NCBI RefSeq assembly: GCF_030549615.1
Contig: NZ_CP130832.1
Span: forward strand, 2,108,001-2,172,000
DNA: 64,000 nt
Source: Stenotrophomonas sp. 610A2
Lineage (GTDB): Bacteria > Pseudomonadota > Gammaproteobacteria > Xanthomonadales > Xanthomonadaceae
Reading direction: 5' to 3'
Shown piece after piece: positions 11,151 to 20,808 of this stretch (position 1 is its first letter; each line of letters starts with the position of its first letter). The notes beneath the pieces were generated by a model that made no database searches, was not told where the DNA came from, and saw only the letters and a list, made by a program, of their open reading frames with translations. The translations under genes and the position numbers were made by a program.

Positions 11151-11746
11151 TCAAACAACTCCACGCCACCACTGACCGGGGTGTGCGACAGACGGGCGCG
11201 GACGGCGGTTTCGGTGGCGACCACTTCGGCGTCGTGCGCATGCGGCAGACGCTGCACGACCACCCGGCCGGTGATGGGGAAGAACCAGATCTTGCGCGGA
11301 TGAATGCCGCACAGGTCCTCGGCAACGATGGGAATGTGCTCGGCGCGCAGGTATTGGCGGACGAATTCCGCATTGCGGGTACCCACCGGGTTGCTGGTGA
11401 AGCCCTTGAGCACGTTGGCGCCGCCGAAAACCTTGGCCTCAAGGCGCTTGCGATGCGCTCCACGCTTGAGCAGGTCGTTGATCAGCAGTTCCATTGCATA
11501 GCTGCCGTAGCGCGCGGGCGCACCGTCACCGATATTGCCTTCGGGCAACAGGAAGTGATTCATGCCGCCGATCCCCAGGATGGGGTCGCGGATACAGGCG
11601 GCGACGCAGGAGCCGAGGATGGTGGTCAAGGCGGTATCGTCGTCCACCACCAGGTACTGGGTTGGTAGCAGCTTGGCGGCAATCGTCTGGAAACGTGTGT
11701 CGCGGTAGCGCATCACCTCATCTGGGTGTTGCTGGAGGTTCTTCAT
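11147..11746 (-). CDS. cheD: Chemoreceptor glutamine deamidase CheD
   Basis: CheD deamidates selected glutamines of chemoreceptors. It has 199 residues. The Thr-Cys-His catalytic set is T41, C47 (LGSCVAAC) and H64 (GGMNHFLLP), with the spacing known from Thermotoga CheD. The later FGGANVL segment is also typical. The gene overlaps cheR upstream and cheB downstream by 4 bases each, so production is coupled. In some bacteria CheD also binds a CheC phosphatase; none is seen here, and dephosphorylation is probably left to CheZ. Confidence 0.95.
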   Translation of the reverse strand: MKNLQQHPDEVMRYRDTRFQTIAAKLLPTQYLVVDDDTALTTILGSCVAACIRDPILGIGGMNHFLLPEGNIGDGAPARYGSYAMELLINDLLKRGAHRKRLEAKVFGGANVLKGFTSNPVGTRNAEFVRQYLRAEHIPIVAEDLCGIHPRKIWFFPITGRVVVQRLPHAHDAEVVATETAVRARLSHTPVSGGVELFE

Positions 11747-12588
11747 GCGCCATTCCTGCGGCTGCGACGGTAAAGCGTGCGACCGCAGGGCTGGATCACA
11801 TCGGCCGCATGCAGGTAGTTCTCCGAGTGGCCGGTATAGAGCAGGCTGTCATCGTCCATATGCTGCACCAGGCGCGAGAGGATGCCGCGCTGGGTGGGCT
11901 TGTCGAAGTAGATCATCACGTTGCGGCAGAACAGTGCATCGAACGGACCACCCACGTCGTAGCGGTTGGCCAGCAGGTTGAGCGGACGGAACTCGATGAG
12001 CGAGCGCAGCGCCGGCACAACCCGGCACTTGCCTTCATTGGGGCCGCTGCCGCGCTGGAAATAGCGCCGCTTCATCGCCGGGTCCAGCCCTGCGATGCGG
12101 TCCATTGCGTACACGCCTTGGCTGGCGGTGGCCAGCACCTGGGTGTCGACGTCGGTGGCGATGATGCGTACCGGCGGGGTCATCGACGAGAACGCCTCGC
12201 AAGCGGTGATCGCCATGGAGTAGGGCTCCTCACCGGTGGAAGCGGCACACGACCACAGCTTCAGCGGCGCTCGTGGGGCGCGCAACTGCAGCTCTTCGCG
12301 CAGCTTGTCAAAGTGGTGCGGCTCGCGGAAGAACGAGGTCAGGTTGGTGGTCAATGCATTGGTGAATGCCTGCCACTCCTCGCCGCCATGCTGCTCAAGT
12401 TGGTCCAGGTAGTCCTTGAACGAGCGCAGGCCAAGGTTGCGCAGCCGTCGCGACAAGCGGCCGTAGACCATGTCGCGCTTGGCAGGAGCCAGCGCGATGC
12501 CTGCACGTGCGTGGATCAGCTCGCAGACGCGGCGGAAGTCACGGTCATTGAACTCGAAGTCCCGCTCGGTGCTGTCGATGTCGATCAT
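11743..12588 (-). CDS. cheR: Chemotaxis protein methyltransferase CheR
   Basis: SAM-dependent methyltransferase that adds methyl groups to MCP glutamates. It has 281 residues: an N-terminal helical receptor-contact domain ([18 protein letters not shown], then [19 protein letters not shown]) and a C-terminal Rossmann methyltransferase with the SAM motif [15 protein letters not shown] and the [16 protein letters not shown] segment. It follows the MCP gene by 13 bases and overlaps cheD. Four MCPs in this window end in WQEF, close to the NWETF tail that tethers CheR in enteric bacteria, so this CheR may be recruited that way. Confidence 0.97.
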   Translation of the reverse strand: MIDIDSTERDFEFNDRDFRRVCELIHARAGIALAPAKRDMVYGRLSRRLRNLGLRSFKDYLDQLEQHGGEEWQAFTNALTTNLTSFFREPHHFDKLREELQLRAPRAPLKLWSCAASTGEEPYSMAITACEAFSSMTPPVRIIATDVDTQVLATASQGVYAMDRIAGLDPAMKRRYFQRGSGPNEGKCRVVPALRSLIEFRPLNLLANRYDVGGPFDALFCRNVMIYFDKPTQRGILSRLVQHMDDDSLLYTGHSENYLHAADVIQPCGRTLYRRSRRNGA

Positions 12589-12601
12589 GGAATATGCGCG
12601 C

Positions 12602-14761
12602 TCAGCTGGCCATGGCCAGCGTTTGTGGCTGCTTGGCCGCAGCGGGTTGGGCGCTCAGCTGGAATACCGCCACCGCTTCATCCAACAACGTGGCCTGTTC
12701 TTCCATTGCGCGTGCTGCGGCGGTGGCTTCTTCGACCAGTGCGGCATTCTGCTGGGTGGTTTCGTCCATCTGCATGACGGTCTGGTTGACCTGCTCGATA
12801 CCTGCAGACTGCTCCTGCGAGGCAGCGGAGATCTCGGCCATGATGTCGGTGACGCGTTGAACCGCGGTGACGATCTCGCCCATGGTGGTGCCGGCCTGCT
12901 GCACCAGCTGCGAACCTTCGTCCACGCGCTCGACCGAGTCTTCGATCAGGGTTTTGATCTCCTTGGCGGCGCCGGCCGAACGTTGGGCGAGGGTACGGAC
13001 TTCGGCGGCAACCACGGCGAAGCCGCGGCCCTGCTCACCGGCGCGGGCAGCTTCAACCGCGGCGTTCAGCGCCAGGATATTGGTCTGGAAGGCGATGCCG
13101 TCGATCACGCTGATGATGTCGGCGATGCGACGTGAGGACTGCTGGATCTGACCCATGGTGGTGACCACTTCTTCCACCACCAGCCCGCCGCGTGAGGCTA
13201 CCCCGGCTGCACCGATCGCCAGCTGGTTGGCCTGGCGTGCGGATTCCGCATTCTGGCGGACGGTGGAGGTCAGTTCCTCCATCGACGCTGCGGTTTCCTC
13301 GAGGTTGGCGGCCTGCATCTCGGTGCGGCGCGAGAGATCAGCATTGCCGGTGGCAATCTCGCCGGCGGCCAGATTGATGCTGTCGGCAGACTGCTGGATC
13401 CCGGAAACGATGCCGGCCAGCTGGGAGACGGTGCTGTTTGCGTCTTCACGCATGCTGGCGAAGACGCCCTGAGCGTCGCCGCTGAGTTTGACGGTGAGGT
13501 CGCCGTCGGCAAGCGCCTGCAGCAGGCGCGATACTTCGCCCAGATTGTCGTCGCTGACCTGCATCATGGTGTTCAGGGCACGCACCATGGCCTGGAAGTC
13601 GTGCTCGAAGCGGTCTTCATCGCCGCGCTGGCTGAAGTCGCCGGCAGCGGCGGCGCTGCCCAGGCGCTTGATCTCGCTGTTGATGGCAGCCAGGTTGGTC
13701 TTGATGGCGGCCATGGTTTCGGTGATGACGCGCTTGTCGCCGGGCAGCAGCGGCATGTCCTGGCTGAGGTCACCGACCGCATAACGCTGCGCCAGCGCGA
13801 TCACCTGCATCTTGACGTCGATGTGGTTGCTGACCAGCACATTGGTCTCTTCAACCATGACGCCGTAATCGCCGGGGAAGCGGCTGGCGTCGATGCGGTA
13901 GCCGATCATGCCGGCGTCATGTTGGCGAGCCATCTCGGCCTGTGCGCCAATCACCGCCCGCAGCTGGTCCTGCATATGCGACATGCTGCTGAGCAATTGG
14001 CCGGTTTCGTCCTTGCTGGGGGCAGCGATGTGGTTGTCCATGCGCCCCTTGGCGATGGCGGTCGCCACGGCCGTGGCATTGCGCAGTGGCAGCACGATGC
14101 GGTTGCCGATGATCCAGCTCAAGGTCAGTACCAGCAGCACCAACACACCACCAGCCACCGTCATGATTGCGGTGAACTTCAGGGCCTGGCCCTGCAGATC
14201 GTCCATGTAGACGCCGCTGGATACCACCCAGTTCCACGGCTTGTACATGCCTGCATAAGCAAGCTTGCCAACCACGCCATCCTTGCCGGGCTTGGCCCAG
14301 GTGTAGGCGACATAGCCGCCACCCTTGCGTGCGGCTTCGACCTGGTCGTAGTAGACGCGGACGCCGTCCTCGCCGCGGAAGTCCTTCATGTCCTTGCCGA
14401 CCAGGTCAGCACGGAACGGATGCATCAGCAACACGTACTTGGTGTCGTAGATGTTGAAGTAGTTGACGTCGGCGTCGGAACGCATCTTCTGCAGCGCGGC
14501 CATGGCGTACTTCTGTGCGTCAGCGAGCGGCATCGCGCCGGTTTCCGCTTCCTTGGCGTAGTGGTCGAGAACGCCGTAGCTCATTTCCACCTGGGCGCGC
14601 AGCGCGTCCTTGCGGGTTTCGTACAGATCCAGGTACTGCATGCGGGCAGCGATGACCGCCAGCGTGATCACACCGATCACGATCAGGGCCGTCAGCAGGT
14701 TCAGCTTGCGCCTGACGGAGATGTTGGAAATGTAGTTGTTCCAGAGCGAGAAGATAGTCAT
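12602..14761 (-). CDS. Methyl-accepting chemotaxis protein, single Cache (type 2) sensor, multi-HAMP
   Basis: Membrane chemoreceptor of 719 residues, first gene of the MCP-cheR-cheD-cheB operon. Order: short cytoplasmic start, TM1 (about 20-42), a periplasmic single Cache_2-like domain ([17 protein letters not shown], then [11 protein letters not shown]), TM2 (about 195-218), HAMP, two or three further HAMP-like segments marked by [17 protein letters not shown] and GDLTVKL, and the signalling hairpin tip with [18 protein letters not shown]. Small acids or short aldehyde-like metabolites are common ligands of such sensors, but no ligand can be assigned. Unlike the other four MCPs here it lacks a WQEF tail and ends TLAMAS. 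A sigma-28 promoter lies at 14813-14839. Confidence 0.95.
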   Translation of the reverse strand: MTIFSLWNNYISNISVRRKLNLLTALIVIGVITLAVIAARMQYLDLYETRKDALRAQVEMSYGVLDHYAKEAETGAMPLADAQKYAMAALQKMRSDADVNYFNIYDTKYVLLMHPFRADLVGKDMKDFRGEDGVRVYYDQVEAARKGGGYVAYTWAKPGKDGVVGKLAYAGMYKPWNWVVSSGVYMDDLQGQALKFTAIMTVAGGVLVLLVLTLSWIIGNRIVLPLRNATAVATAIAKGRMDNHIAAPSKDETGQLLSSMSHMQDQLRAVIGAQAEMARQHDAGMIGYRIDASRFPGDYGVMVEETNVLVSNHIDVKMQVIALAQRYAVGDLSQDMPLLPGDKRVITETMAAIKTNLAAINSEIKRLGSAAAAGDFSQRGDEDRFEHDFQAMVRALNTMMQVSDDNLGEVSRLLQALADGDLTVKLSGDAQGVFASMREDANSTVSQLAGIVSGIQQSADSINLAAGEIATGNADLSRRTEMQAANLEETAASMEELTSTVRQNAESARQANQLAIGAAGVASRGGLVVEEVVTTMGQIQQSSRRIADIISVIDGIAFQTNILALNAAVEAARAGEQGRGFAVVAAEVRTLAQRSAGAAKEIKTLIEDSVERVDEGSQLVQQAGTTMGEIVTAVQRVTDIMAEISAASQEQSAGIEQVNQTVMQMDETTQQNAALVEEATAAARAMEEQATLLDEAVAVFQLSAQPAAAKQPQTLAMAS

Positions 14762-14812
14762 CGAATCCGCTGGTTACCTTGCGGTATCAGCGCTGCGTGA
14801 GGGGATACCGGT

Positions 14813-14839
14813 TTATCGGCCGCGAAGGGCGCGAGTTGA
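14813..14839 (-). promoter_or_regulatory. Sigma-28 (FliA) promoter for MCP-cheR-cheD-cheB
   Basis: Reading the minus strand: TCAA (14839-14836), 15 bases, GCCGATAA (14820-14813), a full match to the -10 consensus at the standard spacing. The -10 lies about 50 bases before the MCP start at 14761. Confidence 0.82.
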
Positions 14840-14911
14840 GCGGCCTGAAGAGGGAGGCAAGCCAAAGCAGTCGATCTGTTCACGTATGCGAAGAAGGGAT
14901 GTGTATTCGGT

Positions 14912-15010
14912 TGTGGGAGCGGCGTAAGCCGCGAAGCTGGTGGTGCTTACAGTCGCCGGCGGTGCCTCAACCGACGGTAAGTCAGCTTCGCGGCTTACGC
15001 CGCTCCCACA
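14912..15010. repeat. REPIN-like element (99 bp)
   Basis: TGTGGGAGCGGCGTAAGCCG at the left and the exact inverse, CGGCTTACGCCGCTCCCACA, at the right, with a unique 59-base centre. Length and arms match the elements at 5325, 5440 and 60971. It sits between an MCP promoter and the terminator of the next MCP. Confidence 0.82.
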
Positions 15011-15050
15011 AGGAATGATTCGAGCATTGAGCATTGCGGCCGCCCCTCCA

Positions 15051-15085
15051 AAAAAAATCCGATGCCAGGGACTGGCATCGGATTT
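15051..15085 (-). terminator. Rho-independent terminator of the MCP gene at 15144-17516
   Basis: A 13-base perfect stem, AAATCCGATGCCA (15055-15067) with its inverse at 15073-15085, and a 5-base loop. On the minus strand it is followed by a run of seven T (15057-15051). It lies 59 bases past the stop. Confidence 0.92.
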
Positions 15086-15143
15086 CAGGTGGTTCAATTG
15101 CTTGGCTTGGCTGGGTTGTCAGCACAGCCAACGATGGTGTTGC

Positions 15144-17516
15144 TTAGAACTCCTGCCAATCCGAGTCAGCCAGTTCGGCTACTGCGGTGCGGGCAGCGGC
15201 TGCGCGACGGCGAGGTGCCGGTGCTGCTGCCTGGACGGCGGGGCGGGGTGCCGGTTCACGTGCGGAAGCCGCGCTGCTGGTGACAGCGGCGCCTTCTTCC
15301 AGCTGGAACACGGATACCACGTTGGCCAGATGTGCGGCCTGTTCTTCCATCGAGCGGGCCGACGCGGTGGCTTCTTCGACCAATGCGGCGTTCTGCTGGG
15401 TGGTTTCGTCCATCTGCACGATGGTCTGGTTGACCTGCTCGATGCCGGCCGACTGCTCCTGCGAGGCAGCGGAGATCTCAGCCATGATGTCGGTCACACG
15501 CTGCACCGAGGCGACGATTTCGCCCATGGTGGTACCAGCCTTGCGAACCAGCGCCGAGCCATCGGCGACCTTGCCGACGGAGTCGTCGATCAGGCCCTTG
15601 ATTTCCTTGGCGGCGCCGGCCGAACGCTGGGCCAGCGTGCGAACTTCCGAAGCCACCACGGCGAAGCCGCGACCCTGCTCGCCAGCACGTGCGGCTTCCA
15701 CCGCAGCGTTCAAGGCGAGGATGTTGGTCTGGAAGGCGATGCCGTCGATCACCGAGATGATCTCGGCAATCTTGCGCGAGGACTGTTCGATCTGGGTCAT
15801 GGTGGTGACCACCTGGCTGACCACTTCACCGCCCTGCGAGGCCACCGAGGCAGCGCCGATGGCGAGCTGGTTGGCCTGGCGAGCCGATTCTGCGTTCTGG
15901 CGCACTGTGGAGGTCAATTCCTCCATCGATGCTGCAGTTTCTTCCAGGTTGGCGGCCTGCTGCTCGGTACGACGCGACAGGTCGTTGTTGCCGGCGGCAA
16001 TTTCGCTGGCGGACGAGTTGATCGACACCGAGGACTGCTTGATGCGGCCAACGATGCCGGTCAGCTGTTCGGCGGTGGCATTGGCGTCGTCACGCATGGT
16101 GGCGAACACGCCTTGGTACTCGCCATGCATGCGCACGGTCAGGTCGCCGCGCGAGAGCGCAGACAACAGTGCGGAGATCTGCTCCAGGCTGCTGGCATTG
16201 GCGTCCAGCAGGCTGTTGATCTGCTCGGCCAGCTGCAGGAAGAAGCCGTCCTTGTCGGCAGTGCCGATGCGGCCGCTGAGGTCGCCAGCAGCGGCGGCTT
16301 CCATGATGCGCGCCACTTCCTTCTCGACCTGGGCCTCGGTGCTGCGATCGCGCCATTCGACAACGTGGCCAACCGGTACATTGTTGTCGTCACGGATCAC
16401 CGAAATGGTCTGTGCGAACTCGGCTTCACCAAAGCGCATTTCACGCTTGAATACGCCGTTCTTCTCGAGACCTTCCATCACCTTGCCGTCAACCTCGCCA
16501 CGGTGCTCGAGCACGGTGACCGGCTGGCCGACCAGTGGCTTGCTGGCGTCGAAGTCGGTCAGTGCGCTGCTGATTTCCTCGTGGTGCTCGCTGAGCTTGT
16601 CGAGCAGGGCGCGGTTGGCGTAGACGATCTCGAGGTCGTTGTTGGTCAGGAACACGCCGGTGGACGAGTAGTCCAGTGCGGTACGGATGCGCAGGTTCTC
16701 GCTGGCGATGACCTGGTCACGGTCGATGCGTTCGCGCAGGTCGCGCTGCATGCGCTGCATGGCGCGCAGCAGATCACCCACTTCATCGGCACGGGAGACG
16801 TCGATGGAACCATCCAGCTTGCCGCTGGCCACTTCATTGGCCACGTCCACGGCGCCACGGATGGTGGCAACCAGCGAGCGCGCAAACAGCCAGATCAGTG
16901 CCAGACCGGCAGCACCACCGACCAGCACGGCGATGATGCCGACCAGGGCGGAGGTGCGATAGGTATCTTCGGCCTGCTTTGCGGCGGCCTGGGCGCGGGT
17001 GTTGTCGTTCGCGGCAAGTGCTTGCAGGGCGTTATAGGCATTGCGGTGCAGGTTGCGGGTTTCGCCTACGAAGGTGTCGATGGCGTCATCCGGCAGGTCC
17101 AATGCCAGCATCTCGGTTACCGCGTCGTAGGACGACGCAGCCTTGCCCCAATCAGCGACAAAGGCCTCGAACAACTTCTTCTGCTCCGGGCTGTCGATCA
17201 GCTTCGGATAGGCAGCGATGGTGGTGTCGATCTGCATGCGCAGTTCGGTGGCACGTGCCTTGGCATCGGCTTTGACGTCATCGCTGGCGCGCACCAGGCT
17301 CTGGTAGGACGCGTTGCGGTACTCGCTGACCATGCCGCTCAACTCACCGGTGGTGCGAAGACTGGGCATGCGGTTTTCAGCGAGGTCGGTGGTGACGTTG
17401 TTCAACGAGTGCAGGCCGCGATAGGCGACGACACCCTGCAACAACATGACGAACAGCACGACGCCGAAAGTAAGCATCAGCTTCGGCTTCAGTTTCAGCG
17501 AGTTGATCCACTGCAT
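15144..17516 (-). CDS. Methyl-accepting chemotaxis protein with four-helix sensor, HAMP-PAS-HAMP linker
   Basis: Membrane chemoreceptor of 790 residues. Order: TM1 (about 12-30), a periplasmic four-helix-bundle domain (about 35-185), TM2 (about 195-212), HAMP ([15 protein letters not shown]), a cytoplasmic PAS-like domain (about 275-375; [31 protein letters not shown]), more HAMP-like segments ([20 protein letters not shown]) and the signalling hairpin ([18 protein letters not shown]). It ends DSDWQEF, a likely CheR/CheB tether. The PAS domain could sense redox or a small ligand; no cofactor residue is recognisable. The gene lies 83 bases after the OB-fold gene on the same strand and could share its sigma-28 promoter. 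A strong terminator follows. Confidence 0.95.
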   Translation of the reverse strand: MQWINSLKLKPKLMLTFGVVLFVMLLQGVVAYRGLHSLNNVTTDLAENRMPSLRTTGELSGMVSEYRNASYQSLVRASDDVKADAKARATELRMQIDTTIAAYPKLIDSPEQKKLFEAFVADWGKAASSYDAVTEMLALDLPDDAIDTFVGETRNLHRNAYNALQALAANDNTRAQAAAKQAEDTYRTSALVGIIAVLVGGAAGLALIWLFARSLVATIRGAVDVANEVASGKLDGSIDVSRADEVGDLLRAMQRMQRDLRERIDRDQVIASENLRIRTALDYSSTGVFLTNNDLEIVYANRALLDKLSEHHEEISSALTDFDASKPLVGQPVTVLEHRGEVDGKVMEGLEKNGVFKREMRFGEAEFAQTISVIRDDNNVPVGHVVEWRDRSTEAQVEKEVARIMEAAAAGDLSGRIGTADKDGFFLQLAEQINSLLDANASSLEQISALLSALSRGDLTVRMHGEYQGVFATMRDDANATAEQLTGIVGRIKQSSVSINSSASEIAAGNNDLSRRTEQQAANLEETAASMEELTSTVRQNAESARQANQLAIGAASVASQGGEVVSQVVTTMTQIEQSSRKIAEIISVIDGIAFQTNILALNAAVEAARAGEQGRGFAVVASEVRTLAQRSAGAAKEIKGLIDDSVGKVADGSALVRKAGTTMGEIVASVQRVTDIMAEISAASQEQSAGIEQVNQTIVQMDETTQQNAALVEEATASARSMEEQAAHLANVVSVFQLEEGAAVTSSAASAREPAPRPAVQAAAPAPRRRAAAARTAVAELADSDWQEF

Positions 17517-17566
17517 CTTGCGCGATCTCCGGGAACAGGCCCCGCCATGTCACAGGCGCGGGGTGG

Positions 17567-17587
17567 CACGCCGGCATTGCCGGCGTG
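17567..17587. other. Intercistronic hairpin between OB-fold gene and MCP
   Basis: A perfect 9-base stem, CACGCCGGC / GCCGGCGTG, with an ATT loop, 12 bases past the OB-fold gene stop. No T-run follows on the minus strand, so it may stabilise the upstream message or cause partial termination before the MCP gene. Confidence 0.55.
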
Positions 17588-17599
17588 ACGAAAGGCGGA

Positions 17600-17983
17600 T
17601 TACTTGATGTTTGCCAGCTTCAGGTTGGCCGGCGATGCCACTTCGATTTCGGCGCGCGATGCGTCGCGCTGGATCTTGCCGATCACGCAGACGGTCTTGC
17701 CTTCCAGGGTCTCCAACGGGAAACCGAACTTGCTGCGGTTGCTGCCGGCGATACGTGCCGAGAAGGTGTGGCGCGGGAACATGCCGCCCATGTGCAGGAA
17801 GGTCGGCTGGCCTTCGGAGCCTTCGGCGTAACGGGCCTTCTCAACCTTGCCGCAGACCATGCCGTCCTTGCCGGCGAAGCGCGCAGCGGTTTCCGGCGGG
17901 ATCATCTCGGCATCGGCAACGGCGTCGAACGCGACGGTGGCCAGAACGGTGGCGGCAAACAGCGGAAGTACATGCTTGTACAT
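17600..17983 (-). CDS. Secreted small OB-fold protein, function unknown, chemotaxis-associated
   Basis: A 127-residue protein. I start it at 17983 because MYKHVLPLFAATVLATVA gives a clear signal peptide ending near AVADA, and GGAG precedes that ATG; a longer frame to 18127 would put 48 non-signal residues first and run over cheW. The mature part has the rhythm of an OB-fold: MVCGKVEKARYAE, PTFLHMGGMFPRHTFSARI, then GKTVCVIGKIQR and AEIEVASPANLKL. This fold binds nucleic acid or oligosaccharide in other proteins; here the ligand is unknown. The likely place is the periplasm. A good sigma-28 promoter lies upstream, and it sits between cheW and an MCP, which points to motility or chemotaxis. I know no flagellar role for it. 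Confidence 0.8.
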   Translation of the reverse strand: MYKHVLPLFAATVLATVAFDAVADAEMIPPETAARFAGKDGMVCGKVEKARYAEGSEGQPTFLHMGGMFPRHTFSARIAGSNRSKFGFPLETLEGKTVCVIGKIQRDASRAEIEVASPANLKLANIK

Positions 17984-18038
17984 CGAAAACTCCGGGAAGG
18001 GAAAGTAGGGCCGGTCGGGGAGGACGGGCATGCAATGG

Positions 18039-18065
18039 CTATCGGCCCGTAGTTGCCGGGCTTGA
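18039..18065 (-). promoter_or_regulatory. Sigma-28 promoter for the OB-fold gene (and possibly the following MCP)
   Basis: Minus strand: TCAA (18065-18062), exactly 15 bases, GCCGATAG (18046-18039). The -10 lies about 55 bases before the ATG at 17983. Confidence 0.8.
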
Positions 18066-18107
18066 GTTGCATGCATGGAACTGTGATCGACTTTGCGAAA
18101 TTGCCGC

Positions 18108-18599
18108 TCAAGCCGCCTCTTCGGCAACGCTCGGCTGGCCGAGGTCGGCGGTATCTAGCAGGGTTTCGATGTCCAGCAGGATCAGCATGCGATCGTCCTG
18201 GGTGCCGATGCCGGAGATGAAGCGGGTATCGACGGCGGCGCCGAATTCCGGGGTCGGGCGGATCTGCTCGGCGTTGAGCGGGATCACGTCGGAGACGCTG
18301 TCCACCACGATGCCGACAACGCGGTCTTCGACATTGAGCACGATCATCACGGTGAAGGCGTCATAGCGGGCTTCGTCCAGGCGCAGCTTCAGGCGCAGGT
18401 CGATGACCGGCACGATGGTGCCGCGCAGGTTGATGACGCCCTTGATGTAGTCCGGCGCATCCGGCACCCGGGTAACAGCGTCATAACCGCGGATTTCCTG
18501 CACCTTGAGGATATCCACGCCGTAGTGCTCATTGCCGAGGGTGAAGCTGAGGTATTCGCCGCCGGTGGTATCGGTGGCGGTGGTGCGGGAGTCATTCAT
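18108..18599 (-). CDS. cheW: Chemotaxis adaptor protein CheW
   Basis: Adaptor that couples CheA to chemoreceptors in the signalling array. It has 163 residues from the ATG at 18599, where AGGA gives a ribosome-binding site; a longer frame to 18647 adds 16 residues with no support. The two SH3-like subdomains are clear: LSFTLGNEHYGVDILKVQEI, then INLRGTIVPVIDLRLKL and VGIVVDSVSDVIPL. The conserved NLRG loop that meets CheA is present. A separate sigma-28 promoter lies 51 bases upstream. It is the only plain CheW in the window; the other CheW-like domain belongs to ParP. Confidence 0.97.
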   Translation of the reverse strand: MNDSRTTATDTTGGEYLSFTLGNEHYGVDILKVQEIRGYDAVTRVPDAPDYIKGVINLRGTIVPVIDLRLKLRLDEARYDAFTVMIVLNVEDRVVGIVVDSVSDVIPLNAEQIRPTPEFGAAVDTRFISGIGTQDDRMLILLDIETLLDTADLGQPSVAEEAA

Positions 18600-18649
18600 G
18601 GCGGATCCTGGTCCTGGCGGGCTGCCGATGCGATGCGGCTGATGCACCG

Positions 18650-18676
18650 GTATCGGCGCTACCGGGTGGGACTTTA
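18650..18676 (-). promoter_or_regulatory. Sigma-28 promoter for cheW
   Basis: Minus strand: TAAA (18676-18673), 15 bases, GCCGATAC (18657-18650). It matches consensus at the -35 and at seven of eight -10 bases, 51 bases before the cheW ATG. Confidence 0.82.
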
Positions 18677-18774
18677 GGCGCCGAGGCAGGAATCGCGGGA
18701 TGGGGTGCCAGGAGTGTGATTTCGGGCCGGATTGGCTGTGGCTCCAGCCCCGACTTCAGGGGAATGAAGGCTGG

Positions 18775-18810
18775 AAAGCCAAGGCCAAAGCCAAAGCCAA
18801 AGCCAAAGCC
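18775..18810. repeat. Hexanucleotide microsatellite (AAAGCC), six copies
   Basis: Six units of AAAGCC, the second altered to AAGGCC, between the pilZ stop and the cheW promoter. The unit length is a multiple of three and no gene covers it. Confidence 0.9.
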
Positions 18811-18827
18811 CAACAGACGCGCTTGGC

Positions 18828-19601
18828 TTATTCCCCGTTGCTGCGTGCCTTACGCAGGCGGTCGATCCTGAAGATGTAGCGCTGGATGATGTTGTCGGCG
18901 CCGCGCGGCAGGTCGTCGAAGCGCAGGCCGATGCGGGTCATCTCCGAACCGTTGGGCTGCTTCTGCTGGCGCAGGTTGCAGACCACAAACGAGGCCTTGA
19001 TCGGTGCCCCTTCGGGAACCTCCAGCAAGCAGCTGTAGCGGCTCTGCAGCTTGAGCAGGTTCTGGTCGGGCGGCAGCAGCAGCGCCATGCCGCCTGCGCT
19101 GATGTCGAGCACGCGCCAACGGCTGGATTCGCCGCCGTCGGGGTCTGGCAGCACGCAATACGGCGAATCGCCAACCGGCGTTTCCAGGCGATAGAACTCG
19201 CGCCGCTGCAGGTGGTAAACCTCCTCCGGCAACGGCATCTCAAAGGCAGTGTGGTCGCCACGCTCAACGCGGTGATGGCCCTGCAACTGGAAGCGCACCA
19301 TGACCTTGTCGACCTGGCCGAAGCAGAGCAGGGTGCTTGCAGTTTCCACGGAGCGATTGATCGATGGGACCGGGCTGGCATCCAGCATCAGGCCCTGCAT
19401 GTCCACTTCGAGCACCGCCGAAGGAAAGGACTGGTCGCGCCCATCCGGGTGCACATTGATCATCGAACGCTGATCGATCATGGCCTGCAGCAGATGCCTC
19501 ACCTGATGCGGGTTACGCACCATGTAGCGGTCATCGGCATACAGGTTGCCGGCGTGTGGCGAGGGCGTCGGTGCAGTCGATTCGTGGTCGGGCATGGACA
19601 C
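18828..19601 (-). CDS. YcgR-like flagellar brake protein with PilZ domain
   Basis: Predicted cyclic-di-GMP receptor of 257 residues. An N-terminal YcgR domain (about 28-125; MVRNPHQVRHLLQAMIDQ) is followed by a PilZ domain with the binding motif QRREFYRLETP and the later DISAGGMALLLP. In enteric bacteria YcgR, once loaded with cyclic-di-GMP, slows the motor by contacting the stator or rotor. Its place next to cheW and in a region with a cyclic-di-GMP phosphodiesterase gene (48006-50126) fits that role. A weak sigma-28-like site lies at 19655-19681. The gene runs divergently from the methyltransferase. The product could instead control another output, since PilZ partners vary. Confidence 0.9.
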   Translation of the reverse strand: MSMPDHESTAPTPSPHAGNLYADDRYMVRNPHQVRHLLQAMIDQRSMINVHPDGRDQSFPSAVLEVDMQGLMLDASPVPSINRSVETASTLLCFGQVDKVMVRFQLQGHHRVERGDHTAFEMPLPEEVYHLQRREFYRLETPVGDSPYCVLPDPDGGESSRWRVLDISAGGMALLLPPDQNLLKLQSRYSCLLEVPEGAPIKASFVVCNLRQQKQPNGSEMTRIGLRFDDLPRGADNIIQRYIFRIDRLRKARSNGE

Positions 19602-19654
19602 TTTACGGTTGGGCGGTGATCAGTGTGGCCGCCCTGGAGGCGGTACAAACTGTG

Positions 19655-19681
19655 ATAACGGCCGCCTTTTTAACATCTTTA
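19655..19681 (-). promoter_or_regulatory. Possible sigma-28 promoter for the PilZ gene
   Basis: Minus strand: TAAA (19681-19678), 15 bases, GCCGTTAT (19662-19655); six of eight -10 bases match. It is 54 bases before the start. The remaining 19682-19938 gap to the divergent methyltransferase shows no gene and must hold that operon's promoter, which I could not place. Confidence 0.5.
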
Positions 19682-19938
19682 GTCTGTCTGTTACGAGCCC
19701 AGTAATCACACCCGGTGATTTACCTACCTGTCTGTGTGGACGCAAAATTTGGTCGGCACCGTAATGTCCGGACTGCCGGGCTTTTGACGGTTTCACAGAG
19801 GAACCTGAGCGGCGGCTTAATGTTCGAGATGACAGTGTGAAATAGTCTCAAATAGCGATTTGCATCACGATTTAACATTCAGCGATCCGTGAGCATCTGC
19901 AACTTCCGGGCAGTACCCTCAACGCAAGGGAACAGCAG

Positions 19939-20691
19939 ATGAGCAAGGAAGCCGCAGATCAGTTCGATCAGTTGGGTGCGCTCTACGAGGACATGGCAAC
20001 CTGGCCATTCCGGAAGTACATCGAAACGCCAAGCGTGTTTGCGGCGCTGGGCCCACTCGATGGACTTGATGTCCTGGAGTATGGCTGCGGCAGCGGTTAC
20101 TACTCGCGTCTGTTGAAACGCGCAGGCGCACGCAAGGTGGTTGGATATGACCTTGCCGAGGGCATGCTCGAGTACGCCCGCCGCTGCGCGCAGCGTGATG
20201 GTCTGGACATCAGCTTCCGCTCAACGTTGGATGAAACCACCAACGGCAATTTCGATCTTGTGCTGGCGGTCTATGTGCTGCCTTATGCCACCACCTTGGC
20301 CGAGTTGGATCAGATGGCAGCGGAGATGATGTCGCCGCTGCAACCCGGTGGTCGTTTGGTCGCGCTGCCGATCCATGCACGTTATGCACCAGCGCCGACT
20401 TACTACGAGGGCTGCGGCTTCACGCTGACGCCTGATGACGAAGCCAATCCCTGGCAGGAAGGCGGGCGCCTGCGCCTGGATCTGCGCTATCGCGAGTACG
20501 AAGCCAGTGTGCACGCCTGGTACTGGTCGCAGCAGGCAATCGAGGCGGCGTTGCTGAGAGCGGGCGCGGAAGATATCAAATGGTCGAATCCACGGCTGAT
20601 GACGGGTCATGACCTGGGCGAGGTGCCACCGGCACTGCAGGCCTATGTCGATGAGCCGCATGCGGCAATCATCGAGTGCCGCAAGCGCTAG
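19939..20691 (+). CDS. Class I SAM-dependent methyltransferase
   Basis: A 250-residue soluble methyltransferase. The SAM-binding motif I is DVLEYGCGSGYYSRLL (residues 44-59), followed by the acidic motif II GYDLAEGMLEYA (69-80) and NFDLVLAVYVLPY. The overall form resembles small-molecule methyltransferases of the ToxA or UbiE kind, not rRNA or protein methylases; the substrate is unknown. An AGGG lies shortly before the ATG. It is the first of three plus-strand genes (with an acyltransferase-like protein and an FAD-linked oxidase) enclosed on both sides by minus-strand chemotaxis genes, which suggests a small biosynthetic or modifying pathway. Confidence 0.88.
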   Translation: MSKEAADQFDQLGALYEDMATWPFRKYIETPSVFAALGPLDGLDVLEYGCGSGYYSRLLKRAGARKVVGYDLAEGMLEYARRCAQRDGLDISFRSTLDETTNGNFDLVLAVYVLPYATTLAELDQMAAEMMSPLQPGGRLVALPIHARYAPAPTYYEGCGFTLTPDDEANPWQEGGRLRLDLRYREYEASVHAWYWSQQAIEAALLRAGAEDIKWSNPRLMTGHDLGEVPPALQAYVDEPHAAIIECRKR

Positions 20692-20808
20692 CAGCACACG
20701 CTACCAGCAAGCGGTGCCCGGCAAGACGCACTTGCTGTAGTGAACCATGCCTTCGCTCCTGCCCTCGGTCTGGCCACCGGGGCGGTGAGCGTCCCCGAGG
20801 GTAGAGCG

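Noticed and set aside
14940..17588. An 882-codon plus-strand open frame opposite an MCP gene
   Set aside because: Composition is that of an antisense shadow (Gly, His, Leu, Val rich without domains); the MCP on the minus strand has all family marks.
19850..19890. Sigma-28 promoter for the methyltransferase operon
   Set aside because: TCAA is followed at the right distance by a stretch with at most half of the -10 bases.
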